Positions 22,286 to 33,069 are shown, counted from the stretch's first letter. The stretch: 64,000 nucleotides of DNA from Lunularia cruciata (GCA_948567375.1 OX419756.1:6825001-6889000); one strand, 5' to 3'. The notes: generated by a model from the letters alone, not told the origin. A program made the numbers and translations.

Positions 22286-24079
22286 TTAGTCGGCGAGCAC
22301 AAAGGCAATCGGATGTAGTCCATCTGGAAATTCTTGTTGCAACATAGCTCCAATTGCAAAGTTAGAAGCATCAAAATCAACCACACAAGGTAGTTGAGGA
22401 TCATATGGTTGAAGAATAGGTCTTGAAGACACCATATGCTTTAACTTCTGGAATGCTTCTTCATGCTTGGTGGTCCACTGGAAGCTCGAGTTCTTTCCAA
22501 AGAGGTCAATCAATGGTGCAGCCACGTGAGCATAATAGTGGATGAACCGTCGGTAAAAACTGGCCAGTCCATTGAATGCTCGTACTTCTGTAGCATCCTT
22601 CGGGGTAGGCCAATTAGTAATGGCCTTGATCTTCTCTTCTTCCATCTTGATCCCCTCTGATGAGATCTTATGACCCAAGAAGGTAACCTCCTTCTGCCAA
22701 AAAGCACACTTTGACTTCTTGCAGTAAAATTTCCACTGTCGTAGTCGTCTTAGGACTTCTCGCACATGATTCACATGTTCTGCCTCTGTCCTGCTATAGA
22801 TTAAGATATCATCTAAGAACACCACCACGGACCGATCCAATAGTCCCTCCAACACTCGATGCATCTGATCCATGAAGACTGCTGGAGCATTAGTGAGTCT
22901 GAAAGGTAGAACTCTCCACTCAAAATGTCCATACCTTGTGCGAAAAGCAGTCTTTTGCACGTCCTCTCCTTCAATAGGAATTTGCCAATAGCCGCTACGA
23001 AAATCCAGCTTGGAAAAGTAGCGTGCTCCACTCAGTTGATCAAGCAGGTCATTGATCCAAGGCAAGGGATATGCATTCTTCACGGTTTGCTTATTGAGCC
23101 CACGGTAATCAATACAGAAACGAAGTCCTCCATCCTTCTTTGGAACAAATAGTGCCAGTGCTCCCCACGGAGAGGTACTATGTCGTATGAAATCCTTCTC
23201 CAACAACTCTGTAAGTGTTGTTCGCAACTCCTCCAACTCCTTTGGTGAGAGCCGATAGATTGGTCTACTCACTGGAGTACTCCCTGGCAATAACTCGATC
23301 TTGAAGGGCATACCTCGATCGGAGGGTAATCCCTTTGGCAGATCATCTGGAAACACATCTGCAAACTCCTGAACTATCCGATCAACCATTGCTTGATGCG
23401 GCACTTGGCCCTCCTCAGATTGTTCTTGTGCAATCGGCTTGATCCACACCGCGAATACAAACTTATCATCCTCCAAAGCTTGCTCTATGGCTGCTTCATT
23501 CACAAACTTCCCTTCTAGGGACTCATCTCTCTTCCAAGCTTGCTCCATGGTTGCCTTCCTGGCAAACTTCCCATGTTGGGACTCATCTCCCTTCCAGATT
23601 TGCTCTATGGCTACCTTCTCGACAAACTTCCCATCTTGGGACTGACTATTCTTAGGTGTCTTACTCAGAGGTGCCAGACAACCTAATCGGAAATTCCTAC
23701 CTTGATGTTGTACTTGAATTTGGTGTCGGGTTTAATCAAATTGAACCTTATGACATTCAAGCCAAGGTAGACCCAAAATGATATCATAGTGTAGAGGTGC
23801 CACTACAAACCTCATACACTCCAAATACTCCTTCCCAATCTTGAAGGTAACGGGATGCAAGGTGCGGAATGCAGAACCCTTTCTACCATCCGCCATCATC
23901 AAACTACTTCCAATCACTGGCTTGATAGGAATACCCAATTCCTTTGCTACTTGCATAGACATGCAATTCTCTGATTTTCCAGAATCAACCAAAATTCTAC
24001 AACCCCGATTAGATATCATACCTTGCAAGTGAAGCAAACTTGCATAGATCGAGCCTTCAATCCCATTGGAACTAATCAA
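22286..24079 (-). pseudogene. Copy b: protease, reverse transcriptase and RNase H start
   Basis: Protease at 23732-24079 (RILVDSGKSENC) ends at a stop; the frame reopens at 23548 and runs 420 codons to 22286. It covers the linker ([21 protein letters not shown]), RT ([26 protein letters not shown]-type box [12 protein letters not shown]), the thumb ([17 protein letters not shown]) and the RNase H start ([18 protein letters not shown]). The catalytic residues are intact. Two breaks separate it from gag and from RNase H/integrase. Confidence 0.9.
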
Positions 24080-24165
24080 GCTCCCAGTAGGTGGCTCGAA
24101 ATCTCCTACTGGGATTCCTTGTTTCCCGGATCATTCCGCTCCACAACCTCTACTTGGGCAACTTA

Positions 24166-25005
24166 TCAAGGTCGTCCATTCTTGAGTGGACATTCAGCAA
24201 TGCGATGCCCCAACTGGCGACAATAAAAACAACCTCCATTTTGTCGTAATCTTTCTCTATCTGCTATGCCAAGTGGTCTTCGCTGGATAGCATCAATCTC
24301 CATTGGTACCGGTTCTTCCACTCGTGGTACGGGTAGGTTTTGTGTAGGTCGAGGTTGAGACCAAGTTGTTGCAACTAAGGAATCAAAACGCTCAGCCAAT
24401 TGCATGGCTTCTTCTACATTCTGTGGCTCTCGCATGGTCACCTCCAATCTGGTTCGTGACTTCAATCCTTGCACCAATCGATCTAGAACTTCACCTTCTT
24501 GGATATCTGGAATTTGCATGATGATATTCTGAACTTGTGTGATGTAGCTTCTCACTAAGCCAATCTGCCTCAACTCCCCCAATTTATCTCGTGCAGCTCG
24601 GGTGGCATTTATAGTCTGAAATCGACCAAGTATTGCATCCTTGAATTCTACCCATGTCAAAATCGGTGTAACAATTTGTCGTTCAGCTCTTTCTACTCGG
24701 AATCGCCACCAAAGTTTTGTCACGCCATCCAACTGGCTAGAAGCCAAGAGAATTTGTTTCCGCTCGTCTTGAAGATTGGTGGCTTCAAAGTAACGTTCAC
24801 AGTCAAACACAAAATTCTCCACTATGCCTGGAAGATTCTTGCCTTCAAACACCTTGGGTTTTGGAAATCGAATGCAATCTTCTCCATCTCAAACTGGCGC
24901 TCTGTCTATCTGTTCTCGTCGTTGCTGGTCTCGTTCATCCAACAATCGAGTAAGATGCTCGATTTGTTGTTGCATTGCAAGGATAACATCCGGTATTGCC
25001 GCCAT
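24166..25005 (-). pseudogene. Copy b: gag with zinc knuckle
   Basis: The start MAAIPDVIL is at 25005. An in-frame stop lies near codon 40, just before the open stretch of 228 codons (24166-24852). That stretch has the gag core (FVFDCERYFEATNLQDERKQILL, RAARDKLGELRQIGLVRSYI) and a CCHC knuckle (GGCFYCRQLGHRIAECPL: C-x2-C-x4-H-x4-C). The knuckle binds genomic RNA in such elements. Apart from the early stop it is well preserved. Confidence 0.88.
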
Positions 25006-25267
25006 CGCTACTACTCTATTCCACTACTCTCAATTTATCTAGTTGATTAACACATATATACAACACGTCCACCGTTCTCCATAAGTTACAACTGGAAGTA
25101 TCAAGGGTTCCTCTGACACGGTGCTCATATGTAGAAAGTCCTGCCCAAAGCGTGAGGTGATGAATTGTGTGAAATGATGCTTTGGTAATATTTGCACATG
25201 AAAGTCCCAATGGTTTGGCGGAAGTGGATTTGGTGGTCCATAAATTCCATCCATCCCATTCCTGCTC

Positions 25268-25946
25268 TGTAACACCCATTTGTGCATGTGTGTGGTATTG
25301 TGATATTTAGCTTGGTATTACAAGTACTTAAGAGATATTATTTATATAGAGATAAAGGATGGTTCTATATTAGTCATGGTTAGCTAAAGTTAGTCATAGC
25401 TAAGATAGATGGGACCTTACTTTAGAGGAAGTAGAAAAGATGAGCACCACTATTTTGGATTTTAGTGTGTTGACTTGGTATTATTCCTAGGTGTTTGGCT
25501 TTGGGGAAAGAGTTGAGAACTCTTGGGCCCGCAAGCCTTTTTGTTTTGGATTCTTCTTTAGTCCAAGGATAGCCCATGTGAAGGAATCCTTGCTTTAGTG
25601 GTTGGGTCAAGATAAGGGGAATATGCCCATGTGAATGGATATTCCTTTCTACTTTTTGACTTTACTTGACTTTTAGTCTAGTAACTTGAGTTACTACGGT
25701 AATTAGTAACTTTGGTACGTAACTATTTCACAAGTATATAAACAAGGAGTGAGGAGGTACTCATCATCCTTTCATTTGCAACTATCTCTCTTTCATTGAG
25801 TTCTCTAGTGAGCAATGTCTTGAGTCTTGGAGTGTTAGCCTTGGAGGAGTATGATGGAGTTGGGGTTCCTTGCCTTCTTAGTCCATGGTGCGCTACCATA
25901 ATAGCCATCAGAGGTTCATCCTGAGTGAGAGACAGGCCGGCTCACA
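25268..25946 (+). repeat. 5' LTR of family I copy B
   Basis: 679 bp, TGTAACACCC...CGGCTCACA. It holds the element promoter. Confidence 0.95.
25681..25742 (+). promoter_or_regulatory. Family I LTR promoter: four GTAACT boxes before a TATA box
   Basis: GTAACT occurs at 25681-25686, 25706-25711 and 25719-25724, and its complement AGTTAC at 25689-25694. The first two form a palindrome GTAACTTGAGTTAC. A TATATAAA box follows at 25735-25742, 10 bp after the last box. The arrangement is kept in the other family I LTRs. A transcription-factor binding cluster is inferred; the factor is unknown. Confidence 0.5.
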
Positions 25947-25950
25947 TTTT

Positions 25951-25967
25951 TGGTTCCGTTGCCGGGA
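25951..25967 (+). other. Primer-binding site of family I copy B
   Basis: Four bases after the LTR, TGGTTCCGTTGCCGGGA matches the usual tRNA-Asp primer site of plant gypsy elements (TGGCGCCGTTGCCGGGGA) except at two or three positions. Copy C has TGGTTCTGTTGCCAGGA here. The assignment to tRNA-Asp is an inference. Confidence 0.55.
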
Positions 25968-25987
25968 CCTCTCTAGAAGGCAAGATA

Positions 25988-26158
25988 ATGTTCCGCGTCC
26001 AATTCTACATTAGGCAGAAGGAGGCTATGAGAGCTCACTTGGAGAGAACATTAGGAGAGGAGAGGGCTGAACTTATGTTAGAGAACCAAGATCCATTTGT
26101 ATACCCTGTAGTTCATTATGATGTCTTTGAGGTGATTTTGTACATCTTGTACACATGA
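25988..26158 (+). other. Short leader ORF in family I, 56-57 codons
   Basis: Starts MFRVQFYIRQKEAMRAHLERTL and ends at 26158, lying between the primer site and the zinc-knuckle ORF. The frame is open and similar in copies A (17633-17803) and C (about 33944-34113), with only a few substitutions in C. It could be an upstream ORF, or a first exon for the downstream ORF. No known domain is seen. Confidence 0.35.
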
Positions 26159-26782
26159 GAGGAATTGGAGAGATTGTGTGAGGTGGATTGCAGATTTTGG
26201 GGATTAAGGTGATTTTGGGCAAAATCTCAAGTTTGAGATCTGGACTTGAGATTTCTACACATGATAGCTTGGGTTATCTTTCAGTTAGCACACTTGAAAT
26301 TATTGAGAGAGCTTCTATGCGCACTGGGCTAGAATTTTTGAAAGTTGATAGGGTAAAGTGCTCCCGCAACTGCATGCTCTCTGGAAAATTGTACAGAGTC
26401 TGCCATTTCTTCAATTTTTAGTGAATTGTCCTGAAAATTTCCAAGAAAATTCAGTGCATTGTATCCTACCTGGTGCCACAAAAATTAGAGAGAGATCATT
26501 TTTGCGCAGTGCGTTATGAGTTTTTGAAGTGAGGGGGGTGGTTTTCAGACCAAATCTGAAATATGGGTGCTGAATAGAAAGGTGTCTAGGCCAAATGGCT
26601 CAATGAAAAGATCTAAAATTTTGCAGGGAGGGACGCCCTAGAGTTGTGATCAAGTGTGGAAAATTTCAGAGGACTGTGACATATTCGTTGGGAGATTTGA
26701 GTGACATTGTGAGGAAGGGTCAATTCTGCAGAGTGGAGATCTCATGCATGAGAAGTTTGAGATCAACAAAAAGCATGTTTGA

Positions 26783-27280
26783 GTGTTTAGATTCATCTTT
26801 GGGAACATGGAGGGTCATCAAGAGTGGAAATTGAGATTATGCAAGGTTCCCCAAGGGTTTGAGGTGATTGTAGGGGTGGATTTGAGGAAAAGAGAGTTTA
26901 CAATAGAATTTGAAGAGAGTGTTGAGAGGATCCAAAAACCTACACCACTTGGAGGAAAGAGTGAGTCTAAGTGCTTTCTATGTGGAGAGAAGGGACATAA
27001 GGCAAGTTCATGTCCATTAACCTTTGAGAGCAAGAGATTGAGGGAAAGGAGAGGCTTACTTGACTTGGGTTTGCATGTTGGACCTTCTTCACCAAGATTG
27101 GGAGGGAGAAGATCTATGACCAAGGAGTTGTGTGAGGTTTGTGGAGTTGAAGGACTTCCAAAAGGACATGAGTGTAGTGGAGTAAAAGCACTTTTGGAAA
27201 CTTTGGTGAAGGATCTTGGAGAGAGTCTTAGTACAGCTACAGAAATACTACCACCTTCATCAGCTAGTTCTCAAGATTAG
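26783..27280 (+). CDS. Family I upstream zinc-knuckle ORF, copy B
   Basis: 165 aa, nearly identical to the copy A protein: CCHC knuckle at residues 64-77 and a second C-x2-C...H-x-C cluster at 117-131. It lies 235 bp upstream of Gag-Pol on the same strand. Changes relative to A are few and none hits a zinc ligand. The ORF may start at MEGHQEW, nine codons in, since copy C keeps only that start. Likely RNA- or DNA-binding; role in the element unknown. Confidence 0.75.
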   Translation: MFRFIFGNMEGHQEWKLRLCKVPQGFEVIVGVDLRKREFTIEFEESVERIQKPTPLGGKSESKCFLCGEKGHKASSCPLTFESKRLRERRGLLDLGLHVGPSSPRLGGRRSMTKELCEVCGVEGLPKGHECSGVKALLETLVKDLGESLSTATEILPPSSASSQD

Positions 27281-27515
27281 TGATGGAGATAATCTTTCAA
27301 CTTATGGATAAACTATCCATGAGAGTTAGATTAATATGCACTCTAGGATTTGATGTTGCTCTAGAAATCTTGGAGCAACCTGAACCTTTTGTGTTCCCTA
27401 GAGTGGATTATTCTCAGATGGTGTTAGTCATGTATATACTATATTAGTAATAGAGTGAGAGAAAAGAAAAGAGAAAAAAAAAATTAAGAGAAAAGAAAGA
27501 TAGTGAGGGGTTAAG

Positions 27516-30500
27516 ATGGGGAAACTTCCGGTTTTCTTTGGCAAGGATGGAGAAGATGTGGAGGCCTTTGTGAGAGACTTCAAGAGAGCTTGCATAGGAA
27601 ACAATGAGAGGAGGAAGAATGAGTGGGCCTCATTATTACCAGATTTCTTTGAGGATGCAGCACTTACATGGTATGAGTCAGAATACCAAAAGAGAGAGAG
27701 GAGAGAGGGGGAAGAGGAGTCTTGGGAGACTTTGACTTCAGCACTCATTGAGAACTTTCTTCCTGATGAGAGTTATGAGAGATTGATGAGTGAGGTTACA
27801 TTTCTCAAGCAAGGAGATGGAGAGAAAGTGAGAGTCTATGTGGAAAGAGTGGAAAAATTGGAGTCCAAATTTCGCATAGTGTTGAGGAAGGGTGGGGATG
27901 ATGTGGAGACTACAATGATTGGCATAGGGGCCATGCTCACCAAGAATTTTGTGGGAGGATTGAGACCACAAATTAGAAGCAAGGTGAGATATGAGAAACC
28001 TTCTTCCAAGGTTGAAGCTATCAAGATCGCAATTCGTATGGAGGAGAGTTTGGAAGGGGATGAGAGTGATTTGGTGGTGAAGGAGGTTGTGCATCCTCCT
28101 CAAGGCTACAAGTATGGTGGAACTTCTGATACTTTGGTGACAAGGGTTGCACCACAAGTAGTAGTTGCTCCAATTCTTGCACCTCCACCAAAAGATCCAC
28201 TCCAAACCATCACAGAACAACTTGCGGATCTCAAGATCAATGTGGTGCAACTATGGGAGAAGAGAAAGGTGGATCAGAATGTAGGGAGAGGACCTAGGAG
28301 TTATGGAAACTATCCATATAGAGGAGGCCAACCAGCCAACAATTTCAATGATAGAAATTGTTTTGGTTGTGGAGGAAGAGGCCATATCCAAAGGAATTGC
28401 CCAAATTCCACTTACCATGGAGGAAGGGGTTATGAGGGACCCAATAGAGGGAAAGAGGGAGGTAGTGAAACCCAAGTGGCTCCTAATCCCAACAAAGGTA
28501 AGGGGATAGCATCCATAGATGTGGTTGAGAGCAAGTATGAGAAGGGAGAGTGCTCAAACTCCAAGGGTCTTAATTTGGAGCTTTTGGCACAAGAGAAGAA
28601 GAGAGCTCGTTTTGCAGAGGATGTTCACTCTTCTCAAGGATTTACTTCAAGCAAGGATACTCCTATGTCTACTAGGAGCACTCGCACCTCAACACCATCA
28701 ACAACAAAGACTCCAAGGAAGAAGTTGGGGATGGAGGACTTCTTGATCTCAAAGCAACAATGGAACTACAATGTGTTGGAGGATGTTGGTAGTCACAAGG
28801 CTAACATCACAGTGGGCCAATTAATTGCTTTGAACCCTACCTTGAGAAAGGAGCTTAGAGGTGGTTTGAGTTCTACAAGGAGCAAAAAGAAGAAGAAGGC
28901 AAAAGTTCCAGTATCAATGGGGGTGGTGGATGCCAAGCCAGCACCATGGGAGGCTTGTGAATATGCCTCCAAGATTGATGTGAGAGTGAATGGTCACAAC
29001 ATCAAGGATGCATTGGTTGATGGAGGATCAGCAGTGAATGCCATGTCAGAAAGGTTGATGAAGAAGTTGGGTATGATACCCTCAAGACCTTCAACATTTG
29101 TGGTGAGCATGGCAAACAAGCAACAAGTTCGACCAGTAGGGGTGATGGATAAGGTGGTAGTTTCAGTTATGGGAGTTCAAAATCTCATGACTTTCCAAGT
29201 CTTGAAGGATTCAAGCTATGACTTACTTCTTGGGAGGCCATGGTTGAGAGCAGCACGCACAACTGATCGATGGCACAAAGGGTACTTGAGGATTGGGCCA
29301 TCAAACCATAGAGTCACTGTTCCTGTGACTAACACCACCAACACTTCACATTCAGATACCCCATCTTCTAATTATTGGGAATCAGATTCTGAAGAAGGAG
29401 CTTCAGGTGTGGACACAAGCATGGAAGAGGAGACTTCCACGGAGGAAGATGAATCTGAATCTGATTCAGATGTGTATCCCTTGTGTGCTATGGATTTTGC
29501 ACCTAAGCCAGAGGTTTTGAAGGACCCAGATAAATCACCATTGACACTTGAGGAGGTAGAGAGAAGGTTATCTACCCTCAAGTATGGCCCAAATGTTACC
29601 AAGGAGGAGAAGGTGAGATTTGAGGAGATTTTCCGCAAGTTCATCCATGTGTTTGCTTTTAGTTACAAGGATTTGAAGGAAGTCACCTTGGAGGAGCACA
29701 AGATAGAGGTGGAGTCACATGCAAGACCAATCCGCCAAAAGCAACGTCGCATTAGCCCACCAATATCTTTGGTTGTGAAGGAGGAGATTGATAAGCTCAA
29801 GGAGGCTGGATTTATCTTTGAGGTGGAGAATTCAGAATGGGTGTCTCCAATTGTCATTGTGAAGAAAAAGAATGGCAAGCTTCGGGTATGTGTGGATTAC
29901 AAGAAGCTTAATGCTGTTACCAAGAAGGACTACTACCCATTGCCATTCATTGATGAGATCTTGGAGGAGGTTGCAGGTCATAAGAGGTACAGTTTTGGAG
30001 ATGGTTATAGTGGATATAACCAAATAAAGATTGCACCAGAGCATCAACAACTCACAACATTCACCACACCTTGGGGAACTTACGCTTTCAAGGTCATGCC
30101 TTTTGGGCTTTGCAATGCTCCAGCCACATTCCAACGGTTCATGAACAAGGTATTTGAACCTTTCATTGGGAAATTTGTGAGAGATTTCATTGATGACTTT
30201 TGTGTCTATGGGAGCAAGGAGGAGCACTTTGAGCACCTAATCAAAGTCTTGCGACGCTTGGATGAGGCAAATGCATCACTCAACCCAGAGAAGTGCATTT
30301 TTGGATGTGAAGAAGGTCTACTTTTGGGGCACATCATCTCCAAGGATGGAATAGCAGTTGATCCTGAGAAGGTGAGGAAAATCTCAGACCTTCCATTCCC
30401 TTCAAGCTTGACAAAGTTACGCCAATTCTTGGGAATGGTTGGGTACTATAGGAGGTTCATCTTCTCATTTTCCAACAAGGCTTATGCATTGACCATCTAC

Positions 30501-32342
30501 ATGAAGAAGGGTGTAGATTACATGGTGATTTTGGAAGACAAGGAGGCTCTCAAAGCTTTTGAGGAGCTCAAGCAATCCCTTGTTGTAGCTCCAATTCTTG
30601 CTAAACTTGATTGGAGTAAGCCTTTCATCCTCTACACTGATGCTTCTAATGTAGCTATAGGATGCACTCTTAGTCAATTAGACCAAGATGGGCATGATCA
30701 TCCAATAGCTTATGCTAGTAGGCAGATGGTTTCAGCAGAGAAGAACTACTCTGTCACAGAGAGAGAAGGGTTGGCAGTGATCTTTGGTCTCAAGAAGTTT
30801 AGACACTACTTGATTGGAGGGAAGGCCACAATTGTCACGGATCACAAGGCTTTGAAGTACATCTTCAACAAGCCTAATGTTGAAGGGAGACTAGCAAGGT
30901 GGATGATACTCTTGTCTGAGTATGACTACACAATTGAGGATAGGCTAGGAAAGAAACATGCAAATGCTGATTTGTTATCTAGAGCCTATGATCATGATGG
31001 AGATGAGCCAGTAGATGATTCCTTCCCGGATGAGGAGCTCATGACAATCTCAGTCACTCAAGAGATTCCAATGGAGTACAAGGAGATTGTGGATTTTGTG
31101 ACAAGAGGTAACTATCCAGAAGGGATGCATGCTAGGGAGAGGAAGGCCCTTGCAGCAAGATCTAGACCTTACACAATGGTGGAGGATATTCTTTTTCACC
31201 AAGGAGCAGATGGTCTACTTCGAAGAGCAGTGGGTAAGGAAGAGTCTATCCTACTCATAAAGGAGTTTCATGAAGGTTTAGTATGTGGAGGACACTTTGC
31301 AGGAAAGGTGACTGCTTTCAAGATTCTAGATGCAGGTTACCATTGGAGAGGGATTTTCAAGGATTGTCTTGATTATTGCAAAACTTGTCATGTTTGTCAA
31401 GCTTTTGCTAGAAAGTCTACATCCACTCCACCACTTAGATCAATTCCATTGCTAGGACCTTTTGAGAAGTGGGGAATTGATTTTGTAGGACCTCTCAATA
31501 GAACCCCAAGGAACAATCGGTACATTGTGGTAGTTACTGATTACCTTACCAAGTGGGTTGAGGCTAGACCATTGAGGGACAAGAATGAAGATGAAGTGGG
31601 TAGATTTCTTTATGAACGCATTATCACTAGGTTTGGATGCCCTTTGGAGTTGGTTTCTGATAGAGGAGGAGAGTTTACAGGAAGCATTACTACAGCCATG
31701 CTACGACATTTCTCTATCACACATAGAGTAACTACATCCTATAAGCCAAATTCCAATGGCTTGGCAGAGAGAACCAATCAGACCTTGTGCATGATGTTGG
31801 CCAAAGATGCAGAAATGGAGGGGGCTAAACATCATTGGGACAAGAGGATTCATGCAGTTTTGTGGGAGTATAGGACAACCATGAAGACTTCCACTGGATA
31901 TTCTCCATTCCAATTGGTGTATGGTATTGAGTCTACCTTACCTATTCACTTTGATCTTCCTACCTTCCAAAGCATTCATAGGAGATTGAAGAAAGCACAA
32001 GGAAGTGATGCAGGGAAGTCAAGGAAGGATCAACTCATGGAGTTGGAAGAGGCAAGAGCAGTTGCTATGGTTCGAGTGGAGCAAGCCCAAAGGAAACAAA
32101 AGGAGAGCTATGACAAGAGGCAAGGCAAGAAGAAGGTGGAGCCTTTCAAAGAAGGTGATTGGGTAATGTTGTTTGATTCCATTCGATTCAAGAGAGTGCA
32201 AAAGAAGTTTTTGCCTAAGTACTTTGGACCTTTCATAGTAGAGAAGGTGTGGAGCAATTACACCTATGATCTCAAGGAGTTGGGAGGAAGACACTTTGAT
32301 AGGATTAACCATGATAAGTTGAAGATGTACCATAGAAGGTAG
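27516..32342 (+). CDS. Family I Gag-Pol polyprotein, copy B (intact)
   Basis: 1608 aa in one frame. It is the same as copy A except for scattered substitutions and two extra residues in the acidic Ser/Glu/Asp stretch after protease (residues about 640-652). Gag, CCHC knuckle, protease (DGGS), RT (FIDD), RNase H and integrase (D, D-35-E) all keep their key residues. There is no chromodomain. The poly-acidic linker between PR and RT is a feature of this family. The translation start is preceded by an A-rich leader (27460-27500). Probably competent for transposition. Confidence 0.95.
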   Translation: MGKLPVFFGKDGEDVEAFVRDFKRACIGNNERRKNEWASLLPDFFEDAALTWYESEYQKRERREGEEESWETLTSALIENFLPDESYERLMSEVTFLKQGDGEKVRVYVERVEKLESKFRIVLRKGGDDVETTMIGIGAMLTKNFVGGLRPQIRSKVRYEKPSSKVEAIKIAIRMEESLEGDESDLVVKEVVHPPQGYKYGGTSDTLVTRVAPQVVVAPILAPPPKDPLQTITEQLADLKINVVQLWEKRKVDQNVGRGPRSYGNYPYRGGQPANNFNDRNCFGCGGRGHIQRNCPNSTYHGGRGYEGPNRGKEGGSETQVAPNPNKGKGIASIDVVESKYEKGECSNSKGLNLELLAQEKKRARFAEDVHSSQGFTSSKDTPMSTRSTRTSTPSTTKTPRKKLGMEDFLISKQQWNYNVLEDVGSHKANITVGQLIALNPTLRKELRGGLSSTRSKKKKKAKVPVSMGVVDAKPAPWEACEYASKIDVRVNGHNIKDALVDGGSAVNAMSERLMKKLGMIPSRPSTFVVSMANKQQVRPVGVMDKVVVSVMGVQNLMTFQVLKDSSYDLLLGRPWLRAARTTDRWHKGYLRIGPSNHRVTVPVTNTTNTSHSDTPSSNYWESDSEEGASGVDTSMEEETSTEEDESESDSDVYPLCAMDFAPKPEVLKDPDKSPLTLEEVERRLSTLKYGPNVTKEEKVRFEEIFRKFIHVFAFSYKDLKEVTLEEHKIEVESHARPIRQKQRRISPPISLVVKEEIDKLKEAGFIFEVENSEWVSPIVIVKKKNGKLRVCVDYKKLNAVTKKDYYPLPFIDEILEEVAGHKRYSFGDGYSGYNQIKIAPEHQQLTTFTTPWGTYAFKVMPFGLCNAPATFQRFMNKVFEPFIGKFVRDFIDDFCVYGSKEEHFEHLIKVLRRLDEANASLNPEKCIFGCEEGLLLGHIISKDGIAVDPEKVRKISDLPFPSSLTKLRQFLGMVGYYRRFIFSFSNKAYALTIYMKKGVDYMVILEDKEALKAFEELKQSLVVAPILAKLDWSKPFILYTDASNVAIGCTLSQLDQDGHDHPIAYASRQMVSAEKNYSVTEREGLAVIFGLKKFRHYLIGGKATIVTDHKALKYIFNKPNVEGRLARWMILLSEYDYTIEDRLGKKHANADLLSRAYDHDGDEPVDDSFPDEELMTISVTQEIPMEYKEIVDFVTRGNYPEGMHARERKALAARSRPYTMVEDILFHQGADGLLRRAVGKEESILLIKEFHEGLVCGGHFAGKVTAFKILDAGYHWRGIFKDCLDYCKTCHVCQAFARKSTSTPPLRSIPLLGPFEKWGIDFVGPLNRTPRNNRYIVVVTDYLTKWVEARPLRDKNEDEVGRFLYERIITRFGCPLELVSDRGGEFTGSITTAMLRHFSITHRVTTSYKPNSNGLAERTNQTLCMMLAKDAEMEGAKHHWDKRIHAVLWEYRTTMKTSTGYSPFQLVYGIESTLPIHFDLPTFQSIHRRLKKAQGSDAGKSRKDQLMELEEARAVAMVRVEQAQRKQKESYDKRQGKKKVEPFKEGDWVMLFDSIRFKRVQKKFLPKYFGPFIVEKVWSNYTYDLKELGGRHFDRINHDKLKMYHRR

Positions 32343-32376
32343 AGAGACCTTCACTTTGAGGACAAAGTGAAAACTT

Positions 32377-32390
32377 AGTCCGGGGGTAAA
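32377..32390 (+). other. Polypurine tract of family I copy B
   Basis: The G-rich tract ending CCGGGGGTAAA directly abuts the 3' LTR, the expected place for plus-strand priming. Confidence 0.7.
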
Positions 32391-33069
32391 GGTAACACCC
32401 ATTTGTGCATGTGTGTGGTATTGTGATATTTAGCTTGGTATTACAAGTACTTAAGAGATATTATTTATATAGAGATAAAGGATGGTTCTATATTAGTCAT
32501 GGTTAGCTAAAGTTAGTCATAGCTAAGATAGATGGGACCTTACTTTAGAGGAAGTAGAAAAGATGAGCACCACTATTTTGGATTTTAGTGTGTTGACTTG
32601 GTATTATTCCTAGGTGTTTGGCTTTGGGGAAAGAGTTGAGAACTCTTGGGCCCGCAAGCCTTTTTGTTTTGGATTCTTCTTTAGTCCAAGGATAGCCCAT
32701 GTGAAGGAATCCTTGCTTTAGTGGTTGGGTCAAGATAAGGGGAATATGCCCATGTGAATGGATATTCCTTTCTACTTTTTGACTTTACTTGACTTTTAGT
32801 CTAGTAACTTGAGTTACTACGGTAATTAGTAACTTTGGTACGTAACTATTTCACAAGTATATAAACAAGGAGTGAGGAGGTACTCATCATCCTTTCATTT
32901 GCAACTATCTCTCTCTCATTGAGTTCTCTAGTGAGCAATGTCTTGAGTCTTGGAGTGTTAGCCTTGGAGGAGTATGATGGAGTTGGGGTTCCTTGCCTTC
33001 TTAGTCCATGGTGCGCTACCATAATAGCCATCAGAGGTTCATCCTGAGTGAGAGACAGGCCGGCTCACA
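32391..33069 (+). repeat. 3' LTR of family I copy B
   Basis: 679 bp, almost identical to 25268-25946; the first base is G instead of T. The gctc duplication follows. Confidence 0.95.

Larger units (their letters stand above)
25268..33069 (+). mobile_element. Family I copy B, apparently intact Ty3/gypsy element
   Basis: 7802 bp, LTRs 25268-25946 and 32391-33069 (679 bp each, only a few differences; the 3' LTR begins GG instead of TG). The 4-bp duplication gctc is exact (25264-25267, 33070-33073). It lies within the primer site of family II copy b. It encodes the upstream ORF and full Gag-Pol. It is oriented opposite to copy A, 6.7 kb away. Confidence 0.95.
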
